64,000 nucleotides of DNA from the NCBI RefSeq assembly GCF_007049795.1, contig NZ_SCFY01000021.1, positions 1-64,000 on the forward strand, read 5' to 3'. Source of the stretch: Ectopseudomonas mendocina (lineage in GTDB: Bacteria > Pseudomonadota > Gammaproteobacteria > Pseudomonadales > Pseudomonadaceae). Numbering within the stretch: the stretch's first letter is position 1; every line of letters starts with the position of its first letter. Of the stretch, positions 43,591-52,603 are shown in pieces. A program made the translations under genes and the position numbers. Under the pieces are notes generated by a model. The model did not search any database. It was not told the DNA's origin and saw only the letters and a program-made list of their open reading frames with translations.

Positions 43591-44589
43591 ATGCTCACTA
43601 ACCAAACTATTCTTGTCACCGGTGGCACTGGTTCCTTCGGCAATACTTTTGTTCCGATGACGCTGGCCAAGTACAATCCGAAGAAAATCATCATTTTCTC
43701 CCGCGATGAAATGAAACAGTGGGATATGGCGAAGAAGTTCGAAGGCGATCCACGCGTGCGTTTTTTTATTGGCGATGTTCGCGATAAAGATCGCTTATAT
43801 CGTGCCTTGGATGGTGTCGACTATGTTGTGCACGCCGCCGCGACAAAAATTGTCCCAACCGCCGAGTACAACCCTTTCGAGTGCGTTAAGACCAACATCA
43901 ACGGCGCCATGAACCTGATCGATGCCTGTATCGACAAAGGTGTCAAGCGCGTGGTGGCACTGTCTACTGACAAAGCCAGCAGCCCGATCAACCTATACGG
44001 GGCCACTAAGCTGGCGTCGGATAAGCTGTTTGTTGCTGGTAATTCCTATGCTGGTGGTCATGAGACTCGTTTCGCGGTTGTGCGTTACGGCAATGTCATG
44101 GGCTCACGGGGCTCGGTGATCCCGTTTTTCATGTCGATCAAAGATAAGGGCGTGCTGCCTATCACCGATGAGCGTATGACCCGCTTTATGATTTCCCTCG
44201 AAGAGGGCGTCGAGTTAGTTTGGCACGCCTTTGAAGACATGGAAGGTGGCGAGATCTATGTGAAGAAGATCCCTTCCATGAAAGTGACCGACCTCGCTCG
44301 GGTGGTTGCTCCAGAAGCGAAGCAGGAAGTAGTCGGCATCCGTCCCGGCGAGAAGCTGCACGAGCAGATGATCAGCATCGAGGACGCCTACTACACCTAC
44401 GAATATCCTGAGCATTTCAAGATACTGCCGACCATCAACAACTGGGCCACCTGCAAAAAACGTATCAAGGATGGCAAGAGGGTGCCTGAAGGCTTTATGT
44501 ACTCCAGCGATAACAATGCGGAGTGGATGAGTGACTTGGAGCTGCAGGCCTGGATCGACAAAAATCGCGAAAAAATCGGGAGCATCTGA
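43591..44589 (+). CDS. pseB: UDP-GlcNAc 4,6-dehydratase (inverting), PseB
   Basis: This 332-residue short-chain dehydrogenase-type enzyme carries out the first step of pseudaminic acid synthesis, converting UDP-GlcNAc to the 4-keto-6-deoxy L-altro sugar with C5 inversion. The NADP-binding motif is VTGGTGSFGNTFV, with the family signature KIIIFSRDEMKQWDMAKKF and the STDKASSPINLYGATK active-site block. MGSRGSVIPFF and GIRPGEKLHEQMIS are typical C-terminal motifs. It is shorter and soluble, unlike the membrane-bound WbpM homologue later in the locus. It begins the contiguous pseB-C-F-G-H-I set, which argues for pseudaminic rather than legionaminic acid. Confidence 0.92.
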   Translation: MLTNQTILVTGGTGSFGNTFVPMTLAKYNPKKIIIFSRDEMKQWDMAKKFEGDPRVRFFIGDVRDKDRLYRALDGVDYVVHAAATKIVPTAEYNPFECVKTNINGAMNLIDACIDKGVKRVVALSTDKASSPINLYGATKLASDKLFVAGNSYAGGHETRFAVVRYGNVMGSRGSVIPFFMSIKDKGVLPITDERMTRFMISLEEGVELVWHAFEDMEGGEIYVKKIPSMKVTDLARVVAPEAKQEVVGIRPGEKLHEQMISIEDAYYTYEYPEHFKILPTINNWATCKKRIKDGKRVPEGFMYSSDNNAEWMSDLELQAWIDKNREKIGSI

Positions 44590-44592
44590 TTC

Positions 44593-45753
44593 ATGATTCC
44601 CTACGGTCGCCAGGACATTACCCAAGCGGATATCGATGCTGTTGTGGGTGTGTTGCAATCCGATTTCCTGACGCAAGGCCCGATAGTTCCGCGCTTCGAG
44701 CAAAGCGTGGCGCAGCATGTCGGTGCCGAGCATGCGCTGGCGGTCAACAGTGCCACCTCCGCGTTGCATATCGCCTGCCTGGCGCTGGGTCTTGGCCCTG
44801 GCGATTGGCTGTGGACCAGCCCGATTACTTTCGTGGCTTCGGCCAACTGCGGACTGTATTGCGGTGCGCAGGTCGACTTCGTCGATATCGACCCACGTAC
44901 CTACAACCTTTGCCCTCATGCGCTTGAGCGCAAACTTGAGCAGGCAGAGCGCGAAGGGCGTTTGCCCAAAGTGGTGGTGCCGGTACATCTATGCGGGCAA
45001 CCCTGCGACATGCAGGCAATTCACGCACTGGCGATACGATACGGCTTTAAGGTGATCGAGGATGCTTCCCACGCCATCGGCGGCAAATACCAAGGTGAAT
45101 TCATTGGTAGCTGCCGCTATAGCGATATCACCGTATTCAGCTTCCATCCAGTGAAGATCATCACCACCGCCGAAGGTGGCATGGCCTTGACCAATGATCT
45201 TGAACTGGCCAACAAAATGGCTTTGCTGCGCAGCCACGGTATTACTCGCGACCCGTCACTGATGACACACGAAGCAGAAGGCCCTTGGTATTACCAGCAG
45301 ATTGACCTTGGCTTCAATTACCGTATGACCGAGCTGCAGGCTGCCTTGGGCGTCAGCCAAATGGACCGCCTCGACCAGTATGTGGCTCGTCGCCATCAAT
45401 TGGCCAAACGCTATGATGAACTGCTGAGCGAACTGCCGGTTACCACACCTTGGCAGCACCCAGATAGTTACTCGGGGCTTCACCTCTATGTGATTCGCCT
45501 GCAACTGAACAAGATTGGCAAAACACACCGCCAAGTCTTCGAACTGCTCCGCGAAAAAGGTATTGGGGTCAATTTGCACTACATTCCGGTGCATAGCCAA
45601 CCCTATTACCAAGCCATGGGCTTCAAGGCAGGTGACTTTCCTCAGGCCGAAAGCTATTACAGTGAAGCAATCAGCCTGCCGATGTTCCAAACGCTCAGCG
45701 ATCAAGACCAGGATCAGGTTATTGCTGTTCTGCGTGAGGTATTGCAGGCATGA
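44593..45753 (+). CDS. pseC: UDP-4-amino-4,6-dideoxy-AltNAc transaminase PseC
   Basis: This 386-residue DegT/DnrJ/EryC1/StrS aminotransferase uses PLP and glutamate. It aminates the 4-keto product of PseB. Motifs: MIPYGRQDITQADIDAVV, AVNSATSALHIACLALGL, FHPVKIITTAEGGM (PLP Lys in PVKII), and HVYVIRL-type C-terminal sequence (LHLYVIRLQLNKIGKTH). It starts three bases after pseB's stop and its stop overlaps the pseF start by four bases. Substrate assignment rests on sequence type and on the flanking pseB and pseF genes. Confidence 0.92.
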   Translation: MIPYGRQDITQADIDAVVGVLQSDFLTQGPIVPRFEQSVAQHVGAEHALAVNSATSALHIACLALGLGPGDWLWTSPITFVASANCGLYCGAQVDFVDIDPRTYNLCPHALERKLEQAEREGRLPKVVVPVHLCGQPCDMQAIHALAIRYGFKVIEDASHAIGGKYQGEFIGSCRYSDITVFSFHPVKIITTAEGGMALTNDLELANKMALLRSHGITRDPSLMTHEAEGPWYYQQIDLGFNYRMTELQAALGVSQMDRLDQYVARRHQLAKRYDELLSELPVTTPWQHPDSYSGLHLYVIRLQLNKIGKTHRQVFELLREKGIGVNLHYIPVHSQPYYQAMGFKAGDFPQAESYYSEAISLPMFQTLSDQDQDQVIAVLREVLQA

Positions 45754-46448
45754 AGCTGGCGATCATTCCAGCCCGAGGTGGCAGCAAGCGCATTCCGCGC
45801 AAGAATATCAAGTCATTTTGCGGTAAACCCATGATCGCCTGGTCCATCGAGGCAGCGCGCGCCAGCGCCTGCTTCGATCAGATCATCGTTTCAACTGACG
45901 ATGCCGAAATTGCCGCAGTGGCTAGGCAATATGGCGCGGAAGTGCCCTTTATGCGGCCCGCTGAACTGGCGGACGATCATACGAGTACCATCCCTGTAAT
46001 CCGGCATGCTATCGAATGGTTCAATAGCCAAGGGCTAGAGGTTGAGCAGGCTTGCTGCATCTATGCTACTGCTCCCTTTGTCAGTGCCGAAGACATTCAG
46101 CGAGGAGGGCAGATACTCGAAGAAACGGGTAGCGACTACGCCTTCTCGGTGACCAGCTACGCCTTCCCGATTCAGCGAGCCATCCGCATCACTGAGCGGG
46201 GCCGAATCGCTATGTTTAATCCGGAATATTTCAATACTCGCTCCCAGGATCTTGAAGAGGCCTATCATGATGCAGGGCAATTCTACTGGGGCCTCGCCAA
46301 GGCCTGGCTGCAAGGCAACATGATCTTTAGTCCAGACTCGGCGCCTGTTCGTTTGCCACGTCATCGCGTACAGGACATCGACACCCCCGAAGATTGGCTG
46401 CGGGCCGAGTGGATGTGCCGAGTAATGCAACAGGCCCAGAACGGCTGA
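45750..46448 (+). CDS. pseF: Pseudaminic acid cytidylyltransferase PseF
   Basis: This 232-residue enzyme activates pseudaminic acid with CTP to CMP-Pse. It begins with the CMP-nonulosonate synthetase motif IPARGGSKRIPRKNIKSFCG; a metal-binding Asp lies in QDIDTPEDWLRAEWM at the C-terminus. Members also include legionaminic and neuraminic acid synthetases, but the AFSVTSYAFPIQRAIRIT block and the pse neighbours point to PseF. It overlaps pseC by four bases and precedes pseG by two, indicating one transcript. Confidence 0.92.
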   Translation: MKLAIIPARGGSKRIPRKNIKSFCGKPMIAWSIEAARASACFDQIIVSTDDAEIAAVARQYGAEVPFMRPAELADDHTSTIPVIRHAIEWFNSQGLEVEQACCIYATAPFVSAEDIQRGGQILEETGSDYAFSVTSYAFPIQRAIRITERGRIAMFNPEYFNTRSQDLEEAYHDAGQFYWGLAKAWLQGNMIFSPDSAPVRLPRHRVQDIDTPEDWLRAEWMCRVMQQAQNG

Positions 46449-46450
46449 AT

Positions 46451-47587
46451 ATGCGCACAATCAACGTAGTCTTCCGCGCTGATGCCTCGCTACAAATCGG
46501 TACCGGTCATATCATGCGCTGTCTGGCGTTAGCTGAGGCGCTCAACGAGCGAGGTGCAACATGCCATTTTGTCTGTCGCGAGCATGCCGGAAACTCGATT
46601 AGCTACCTTCGCAACAGGGGGTATGAGGTTCATGTGCTACCGGCAACGCCTGAGCAATCCTCGGAGCAGCAGCCGAAATTTTCGCTGAATGCGTCAAGTG
46701 ATACCAAGTTGAGTAATCCGCCACATGCGCGCTGGCTCGGTACTACACAGCAGCAGGATGCAGACGAATGCGCACCGATCCTGAGTGAACTGAGGCCTGA
46801 CTGGTTGATAGTCGACCATTACGCGCTCGACAGCGTCTGGGAGGCAACGCTGCAACCACATTACGCAAAGTTGATGGTGATCGATGACCTGGCTGACAGG
46901 CTCCACCTTTGCGATCTCTTGCTGGATCAGACGTTTGGACGTGACCCAGATGACTATAAATCCCGAGTCCCGGCAACTTGTACCCTGCTTTGCGGGGCGC
47001 AATACGCCTTGCTGCGCCCAGAGTTTACCGAGCTACGTACCTACAGCCTCAAACGCCGGCAATACGCACCGCTTGATCACCTGCTCATCACTATGGGCGG
47101 CATTGATAAAGACAATGCCACAGGCCGGGTACTGGAGGCGCTGCAACAGACTTCTTTGCCCGCGCATTGCAAAATTACCATCGTAATGGGGGCCGCCGCA
47201 CCCTGGCTCGATGCCATATGCCTACAAGCAGACCAATTGCCCTGGGCTACAGAGGTACGCGTCAATGTCTGCGAGATGGCACGACTAATGGCCGATAGTG
47301 ATCTGGCAATCGGCGCGGCCGGATCGACCTCTTGGGAGCGTTGTTGCCTGGGCATACCAACAGTCATGGTCGTGCTCGCCGACAACCAGCGAGAGGTGGC
47401 AGCAGGGCTTGAGCGGTCCGGAGCCGCGCAGGTTCTGCAAGGAACCCAGCAGATTACGAGTCACCTTCCAGCTATGCTGGATGCCTTGGTTTCGTCGCCG
47501 CTCCAACGCGCCGCCATAAGCCACGCCGCCGCGCTAATTGCGGACGGCAGCGGCCTGTCAAAAGTCATCGGATTTCTGGAGCAATAG
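46451..47587 (+). CDS. pseG: UDP-2,4-diacetamido-altropyranose hydrolase PseG
   Basis: This 378-residue GT-B fold hydrolase removes UDP from the diacetamido-trideoxy altrose sugar to release 6-deoxy-AltdiNAc, the substrate of PseI. Start is ATG 46451 (MRTINVVFRADASLQIGTGH). Characteristic motifs: GTGHIMRCLALAEALNERG (catalytic His region), WLIVDHYALDSVWE, and IGAAGSTSWERCCLGIPTVM for nucleotide binding. A segment of about 35 residues (EQSSEQQPKFSLNASSDTKL) near residue 70 is less conserved than the rest. Its position between pseF and pseH is usual. Confidence 0.9.
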   Translation: MRTINVVFRADASLQIGTGHIMRCLALAEALNERGATCHFVCREHAGNSISYLRNRGYEVHVLPATPEQSSEQQPKFSLNASSDTKLSNPPHARWLGTTQQQDADECAPILSELRPDWLIVDHYALDSVWEATLQPHYAKLMVIDDLADRLHLCDLLLDQTFGRDPDDYKSRVPATCTLLCGAQYALLRPEFTELRTYSLKRRQYAPLDHLLITMGGIDKDNATGRVLEALQQTSLPAHCKITIVMGAAAPWLDAICLQADQLPWATEVRVNVCEMARLMADSDLAIGAAGSTSWERCCLGIPTVMVVLADNQREVAAGLERSGAAQVLQGTQQITSHLPAMLDALVSSPLQRAAISHAAALIADGSGLSKVIGFLEQ

Positions 47588-47591
47588 TGTA

Positions 47592-48104
47592 GTGGCAACC
47601 TCCGTACAGTGCCTGCGCCCCATGGTCAGCGAAGATCTTCAACGGGTTTTGGCATGGCGCAACCACGAAAGCGTGCGGCGCTATATGTATACTCAACATG
47701 AGATTGCTCTACATGAGCACAGCCAATGGTTCGAGCGTGCTTCCAAAGATGCCAATCGTCATCTACTGATCTTTGAAATCGATGGCGTACCGCTTGGGTT
47801 TATCAACATCCATCGAGTGGCAGCGGGGGGAATTGCCGACTGGGGGTTCTATGCTGCGCCAGATGCCCCAAAAGGAACGGGGCGCACCCTTGGACAGGCC
47901 ACCTTACAGCACGCCTTTACCCAGATCGGCATGCATAAACTCTGCGGGCAGGCCTTAGCTTATAACGAACGCTCCATCAAGTTTCACCTGAGCCTTGGTT
48001 TTCAACAGGAAGGCGTACTGCGTGAACAGCGTTTTGACGGCCAGACATACCACGACGTGGTCTGCTTTGGTCTTCTCGCCAGAGAATGGCACGCGAAATC
48101 CTGA
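47592..48104 (+). CDS. pseH: UDP-4-amino-AltNAc N-acetyltransferase PseH
   Basis: This 170-residue GNAT acetyltransferase starts at GTG 47592, five bases beyond the pseG stop; GGAG (47577-47580) is the likely binding site. It acetylates the 4-amino group of the PseC product with acetyl-CoA. GNAT motifs: ESVRRYMYTQHEI, GFINIHRVAAGGIADWGFYA, GTGRTLGQATLQHAF (acetyl-CoA loop) and NERSIKFHLSLGFQQEGVLR. It occupies its usual place in the pathway and is followed closely by pseI (14 bases). Confidence 0.9.
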   Translation: MATSVQCLRPMVSEDLQRVLAWRNHESVRRYMYTQHEIALHEHSQWFERASKDANRHLLIFEIDGVPLGFINIHRVAAGGIADWGFYAAPDAPKGTGRTLGQATLQHAFTQIGMHKLCGQALAYNERSIKFHLSLGFQQEGVLREQRFDGQTYHDVVCFGLLAREWHAKS

Positions 48105-48118
48105 GAGAGATAGAAATT

Positions 48119-49186
48119 ATGTCCGTACCTAGCATCAACATTGCCGGCCGCCGCATCGCACTAGACGCTGCGCCATACATCATCGCCGAACTGTCTGCCA
48201 ACCATAACGGCAAGCTGGAAACGGCGCTGAAAATAATCGAAGAAGCAAAAAAAGCCGGCGCAGATGCAATCAAACTGCAAACCTACACTGCTGACACCAT
48301 CACCCTCGATTGCGACTCCGAGGATTTCCAGATCCGTGGTGGCCTGTGGGATGGCAAGACGCTTTACAAGCTTTACCAAGAAGCCCACATGCCCTGGGAG
48401 TGGCATACCCCCCTGTTTGAATACGCCCGCAAGTTGGGGATCACCATCTTCAGTTCGCCCTTCGACAATACCGCCGTCGATCTGCTGGAGGATCTCAACG
48501 CACCGGCATACAAGATCGCCTCCTTTGAGGCCGTCGACCTGCCGCTGATCAAGTACGTCGCCAGCACCGGCAAGCCGATGATTATCTCCACCGGTATGGC
48601 GGATGCGGAGGAAATTCAAGAGGCTATCGACGCTGCACATGAAGGTGGCTGTAAGGAACTGGCAATTCTCCATTGCGTAAGCGGTTATCCTGCGCCGGCT
48701 GAAGACTACAATCTGCGCACCATCCCCGACATGATGCAGCGCTTTGGGTTGGTGACGGGGCTGTCCGACCACACCCTGGACAATACGACCGCGATTGCAA
48801 GTGTGGCCCTGGGTGCCGCGATTATCGAAAAACACTTTACGCTCAATCGTAGTGGCGGCGGGCCGGACGATAGCTTTTCTCTAGAGCCCACTGAGCTCGC
48901 TGCGCTTTGCCGTGACAGCAAAACCGCTTGGGCCTCTCTCGGGCGAGTTGATTATGGTCGTAAGTCTAGTGAGCAAGCTAACGTCAAATTTCGAAGATCG
49001 CTGTACTTTGTAAAGGACCTTAAAGCAGGTGATTTGATTACTGAAAGTGCTGTGCGAAGTGTAAGGCCTGGGTATGGGTTACCACCGAAATTCATGGAAA
49101 AAATAATTGGCAAAAAGTTAAATCGAGATATTCCAGCGAATTCAGCAACGGGTTTTTTTTTGTTAGATGATTGTAGTGATTTATAA
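48119..49186 (+). CDS. pseI: Pseudaminic acid synthase PseI
   Basis: This 355-residue NeuB-family synthase condenses 6-deoxy-AltdiNAc with phosphoenolpyruvate to make pseudaminic acid. The TIM-barrel part (residues about 20-260) includes IIAELSANHNGKLETALKII, ADAIKLQTYTADTITL, GITIFSSPFDNTAVDLLE, MIISTGMADAEEI, GLSDHT and EKHFTLNRSGGGPDD. The antifreeze-like SAF domain forms the C-terminus (FVKDLKAGDLITESAVRSVR). It completes the route from UDP-GlcNAc to CMP-Pse. Base composition drops sharply in its last 250 bases, where the AT-rich island begins. Confidence 0.92.
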   Translation: MSVPSINIAGRRIALDAAPYIIAELSANHNGKLETALKIIEEAKKAGADAIKLQTYTADTITLDCDSEDFQIRGGLWDGKTLYKLYQEAHMPWEWHTPLFEYARKLGITIFSSPFDNTAVDLLEDLNAPAYKIASFEAVDLPLIKYVASTGKPMIISTGMADAEEIQEAIDAAHEGGCKELAILHCVSGYPAPAEDYNLRTIPDMMQRFGLVTGLSDHTLDNTTAIASVALGAAIIEKHFTLNRSGGGPDDSFSLEPTELAALCRDSKTAWASLGRVDYGRKSSEQANVKFRRSLYFVKDLKAGDLITESAVRSVRPGYGLPPKFMEKIIGKKLNRDIPANSATGFFLLDDCSDL

Positions 49187-49204
49187 GAAATATTAGGTTT
49201 AAAA

Positions 49205-50131
49205 ATGTCAGAGCATAAGCAGTTAGTTATAGTTGAAACACCATTCCAGTTATTGTGTGCTAATGAATATGTAAAAAAGAAGAAGATAGCTCCAGTTCTT
49301 GTGGTGAGAAAAAGTGGTGTAGGTGCTAATGATTTTCAGTTAGATGCCATGATTCGCGATCTTGAAATGGGGTCTTCAATAGATTTAATTGTTAGACCAC
49401 GGCATTTAGGAGATCTATTCAAGGCTATCTTTAAAATACTGCCGCTAATGTTTTTTAAATACGAATCGGTTGTAATTGGAAGTTATTTTTCAAATTTTCA
49501 AAGAAAAATTGCATTCCTTGCAAGGAAAAATAATTTAGTTTTACTAGATGATGGGGTCGCTAGTGTGCTTGCGGACAGATTAATAGGCGAGATCAAGATG
49601 AAGGCATACTCGGCATTCTCGATATTCCCGCTTACTGAGAGTAATTATAAATCATTCGAATTAAATGACTTCAATGTTACGGCTGGGAGGTACGATTGCT
49701 ACCTTCAAAATGACTTGTCATGTTTTTTTATCGGGCAAAAACTTGTTGATATTGATGCTGTTGGACTTGAGGCGTATGTTCGCGTAGTAGAGTTTTGTGT
49801 GTCGGAGTCTGGTGGCGAAATATTGAACTATATACCGCATCGCGCAGAAGGCCAGGAATGTATTGAAAGGATTAAAGCTATTCCTGGTGTGAGAATTTTA
49901 TTTGTTGATTTTGCTATAGAATATTATTTTCTGCGGGAAAGAATAACTCCAAGCAAGGTTTTTTCGGTAATATCAACTGCGCTATATAGTGTTGCGACCA
50001 TTTTTCCGGCTTCCTCTATATATTGTGTTCGGCCGGAAAGTCTAAGGGTGGACATGTTTGTTCATTATGATGATATTATTAATGTTTTTAGTGGTCATCC
50101 TTCCGGGATGGTTTTTCTGAGTGTGGGATAA
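49205..50131 (+). CDS. Putative CMP-nonulosonate glycosyltransferase
   Basis: This 308-residue protein of AT-rich coding style has no membrane segment or signal. It begins KQLVIVETPFQLLCANEY, as many GT-B sialyltransferase-type proteins (GT52/GT38-like) do. A DDG motif (residues 115-117, in LVLLDDGVASVL) fits the D/E-D/E-G motif of bacterial sialyltransferases, and NYIPHRAEGQ (residues about 208-217) sits where their HP motif lies, here HR. A late Ser/Thr run (SVISTAL, about 254-260) fits the third motif. It directly follows the CMP-Pse genes, so I infer it transfers pseudaminic acid to the O-unit. No close homologue is known to me. Confidence 0.55.
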   Translation: MSEHKQLVIVETPFQLLCANEYVKKKKIAPVLVVRKSGVGANDFQLDAMIRDLEMGSSIDLIVRPRHLGDLFKAIFKILPLMFFKYESVVIGSYFSNFQRKIAFLARKNNLVLLDDGVASVLADRLIGEIKMKAYSAFSIFPLTESNYKSFELNDFNVTAGRYDCYLQNDLSCFFIGQKLVDIDAVGLEAYVRVVEFCVSESGGEILNYIPHRAEGQECIERIKAIPGVRILFVDFAIEYYFLRERITPSKVFSVISTALYSVATIFPASSIYCVRPESLRVDMFVHYDDIINVFSGHPSGMVFLSVG

Positions 50132-51338
50132 ACTTTACTGTCTTGCTTATACTAAGGGTGACGTATTGTATATTGCTAAGTTTGTTAGGGTTTTGTGGTT
50201 TCTTTCTGTGTTTTCAGGAGCATTCGGTTTTTCACTTGCTATATTAGTCAGTCGTGTTTTGTATGATAACGCCGGCCTCCACGGTCTGTTGGCGTTACAA
50301 GTTAATACTTCATTTATGGCCTTCTTAATTCAGTTTGGGTTAAGGGCTGGGCTGAGGAAAGAGTATCTTGTTGGTAATTATCGGATTGTTGATTTAGTTG
50401 AGAGTGCTTTGTTGAGGAAATGGCCAATTTTTTTGGTGCCAGCATCTGTGTTTTTTTTGTTAGCATTTAGTGGCTCGGTGTTAATTGCTATTTACTTTGC
50501 AAATGCGCTGCTGACCCTTTTGGTTGGTTTGCGACTAGTTCAGCAGAAAGTTAGCGCTGCTGCTGGGTATTCTTTGCTGGTTTTTTTAATTAATTTTTCT
50601 TCAGGATTGGTTTTTGTACTGTTGGATGAATTTTCAGTTGAGCTTAAGGGGTTTCTGATTGAATTTTTCTCTATGTTTGTTTGCTTTTTGGCTTCGCTAA
50701 TGAGTTTGCCAGGTAAACGCAGAAGTCGTAATTCTTTAGTGCTCATGAAGGCGGTTTTTTTGAAGTATCTGGGATTGCAGGTTTCTTCTTTTGTAATTAT
50801 TTTTTCTTCTTATGTATATGCTCAGACTATTTTATATTTTTCTGCTGATGATGTGGGGTTGATTGTTATTTTTTCTGATGCTGTATTGGTTTCAGGGGTG
50901 GTTTCTATGGTGTTGTCACGGGTTCTCTTGTTATTTGAGAAAAATATTGTTCGCAGCCGTAAAGTCGCTTTTTATATGTTTGCTTCGCATTTTTTTATTT
51001 TTATGTTTTGCCTGATTTATGCCTTTGTTTATGAGTTCATTGGTGGTGGTGGCATTGTTATGCCGTTTCTTGTGATGCTCTTTTTGATGGGTAAGATAGC
51101 TATCGCCCAAGTATCTTCGTTCTTGAATGAAAATTGTCGTAGAACATTCACTGTTTCTTTATTGGTGTTGGTATGTATGCAGCTAGTGGTTTATTCTGAC
51201 AGGTATGTAGATTTTGGGGTTGAGGATCTAGAGGTATATGCCTCTTTGTGCAATATCTTTGTTTTGTCCGCCATGTTGGTTTTGTTCTATGGGTCTAGGA
51301 AAGGCTCTTACATAAGTGAAAGGAGTGTGTTGGAGTGA
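50121..51338 (+). CDS. wzx: Wzx-like O-unit flippase (multi-spanning membrane protein)
   Basis: This 405-residue, very hydrophobic protein has about 11-12 predicted membrane segments (for example FLSVFSGAFGFSLAILVSRVL, IFLVPASVFFLLAFSGSVLI, YMFASHFFIFMFCLIYAFVY). It overlaps the preceding gene by 11 bases. Size and topology match the MOP-type Wzx flippase, which moves undecaprenyl-PP-linked O-units across the inner membrane. Sequence similarity among Wzx proteins is always low, so the call rests on topology, length and position beside a Wzy-like gene. The alternative is that this is Wzy and the next gene Wzx, but the distribution of segments favours this assignment. Confidence 0.6.
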   Translation: MWDKLYCLAYTKGDVLYIAKFVRVLWFLSVFSGAFGFSLAILVSRVLYDNAGLHGLLALQVNTSFMAFLIQFGLRAGLRKEYLVGNYRIVDLVESALLRKWPIFLVPASVFFLLAFSGSVLIAIYFANALLTLLVGLRLVQQKVSAAAGYSLLVFLINFSSGLVFVLLDEFSVELKGFLIEFFSMFVCFLASLMSLPGKRRSRNSLVLMKAVFLKYLGLQVSSFVIIFSSYVYAQTILYFSADDVGLIVIFSDAVLVSGVVSMVLSRVLLLFEKNIVRSRKVAFYMFASHFFIFMFCLIYAFVYEFIGGGGIVMPFLVMLFLMGKIAIAQVSSFLNENCRRTFTVSLLVLVCMQLVVYSDRYVDFGVEDLEVYASLCNIFVLSAMLVLFYGSRKGSYISERSVLE

Positions 51339-52603
51339 TGGTTACTAAGCCAGGGATCGCACTCTCTCGATTTGATTTTTCATTTTCGGTATTGCTCCCA
51401 TTCTTTATTTATACATTTGTTATTGCTGAGGGGCGGGGGGTTTTTGTATATCCCGAAATAACATTTTCTCTCGTGTGCTCTTTGGTTTTTATGACTTTTT
51501 TGGTGTTGGTTTTGCTGCCGACAGTATCTGTCATATTTGTTGGGGGTTTTAGGTTTGTTTATAGAGTTTTTCCCCGAGTGAGACCTCTTGGCTTTTTGGT
51601 GTTTTCAGTGGTTTATTTCGTATTTTCGATTTTTTATTTTTTAGGTGACTTAAATTACATTCGTTATGGAGGTGCGGCGTCGGAGCAGTTGAAGGAGACT
51701 TTTATTGCAACCGCTATTTTCTTGTGCAAGATAGTTGTTTGCACGCAGGTCTTTTACATGCTTTTGATGGGGTTGGGGCGTGGAGTATATAGCGATTCTT
51801 ATTGGTTTATTGTTTCAATGTCTATGATATTGAGTACTGATGGAATGGCGCATGTGGTTCTGCTCGGCGTGTTCTTCTGGTTTCTTTTGGCTAGGAGATC
51901 TCTAGATAATTTTCTTTATTCGGGTTTTTTTTATAGGCCGAGAGCAAAGTTTTTTTTCGGTCTTGGGGTGCTATTGCTTTTTTTTGTAGGTATTGCTTTT
52001 AAAGCAAAGTCAATTAATGTGGCTGCTGAAATTTTGAATAGTGGCGAGTTGATAGTAGTTAATTTATTGTGGCTTGCTGATAGGGTTTCTACGCTGTACT
52101 TTTCGGTAGGTTATGCGATTAATAATTCTGATTTTAATTTTTCGCTTCAGTTCGAGTCGTGGAATATTATTGTTAGTGAGATAAAGTACAGGGTTTGCGT
52201 GCTCTTTTCAGGTGCGGGTTGTTCTGTTTATAGAGAGCTATATGGTTCGATGTCGCGTTTCAATTTCGCTAATATCAGTTTTGTTGATCCAGGGCGTGGT
52301 GGGGCGTCTCCGGGTGTTTTGGGTTCGGCCTCTTATTTGTTTCCAATTTATATTGCTCCCTTCTTTGCTGTTCTTTATTATGCGTTGGTTTCTGCGGCAA
52401 TTAATGCTGCGGTTGGCGCTTTTCAAATAAAGGCTGTTAAGATTTTTGGTGCTATTGTGCTGATCTATTTGGTTAGGATTGTTTATTTGAATCCTGCGTC
52501 AATGTTAAATCCGATTTCTTCTCCATTTATTGGGGTAATAGTTTTTCTGGCGGTGTCAGCCCAGTTTTACAAGCTAAAAGGAGTCTCAAAACCTCATGAG
52601 TAA
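51338..52603 (+). CDS. wzy: Wzy-like O-antigen polymerase
   Basis: This 421-residue multi-spanning membrane protein starts at ATG 51338, overlapping the previous TGA; GTG 51335 is an alternative start with better spacing from AGGAG at 51321. It has about 10 membrane segments (for example LLPFFIYTFVIAE, LVFMTFLVLVLLPTVSVIFV, WFIVSMSMILSTDGMAHVVL) and a large loop of about 100 residues around 230-330 (KYRVCVLFSGAGCSVYRELY, then DPGRGGASPGVLGSASYLF). Wzy proteins characteristically carry a large periplasmic loop with RX10G-type motifs. The call is based on topology and context, since Wzy sequences are poorly conserved. Confidence 0.6.
   Translation: MVTKPGIALSRFDFSFSVLLPFFIYTFVIAEGRGVFVYPEITFSLVCSLVFMTFLVLVLLPTVSVIFVGGFRFVYRVFPRVRPLGFLVFSVVYFVFSIFYFLGDLNYIRYGGAASEQLKETFIATAIFLCKIVVCTQVFYMLLMGLGRGVYSDSYWFIVSMSMILSTDGMAHVVLLGVFFWFLLARRSLDNFLYSGFFYRPRAKFFFGLGVLLLFFVGIAFKAKSINVAAEILNSGELIVVNLLWLADRVSTLYFSVGYAINNSDFNFSLQFESWNIIVSEIKYRVCVLFSGAGCSVYRELYGSMSRFNFANISFVDPGRGGASPGVLGSASYLFPIYIAPFFAVLYYALVSAAINAAVGAFQIKAVKIFGAIVLIYLVRIVYLNPASMLNPISSPFIGVIVFLAVSAQFYKLKGVSKPHE

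Noticed and set aside
43591..49186. Legionaminic or sialic acid pathway instead of pseudaminic acid
   Set aside because: The short soluble PseB-type dehydratase, the PseG hydrolase and the PseH GNAT in order fit the Pse route; no LegB, GDP-sugar or NeuC-type gene is seen.
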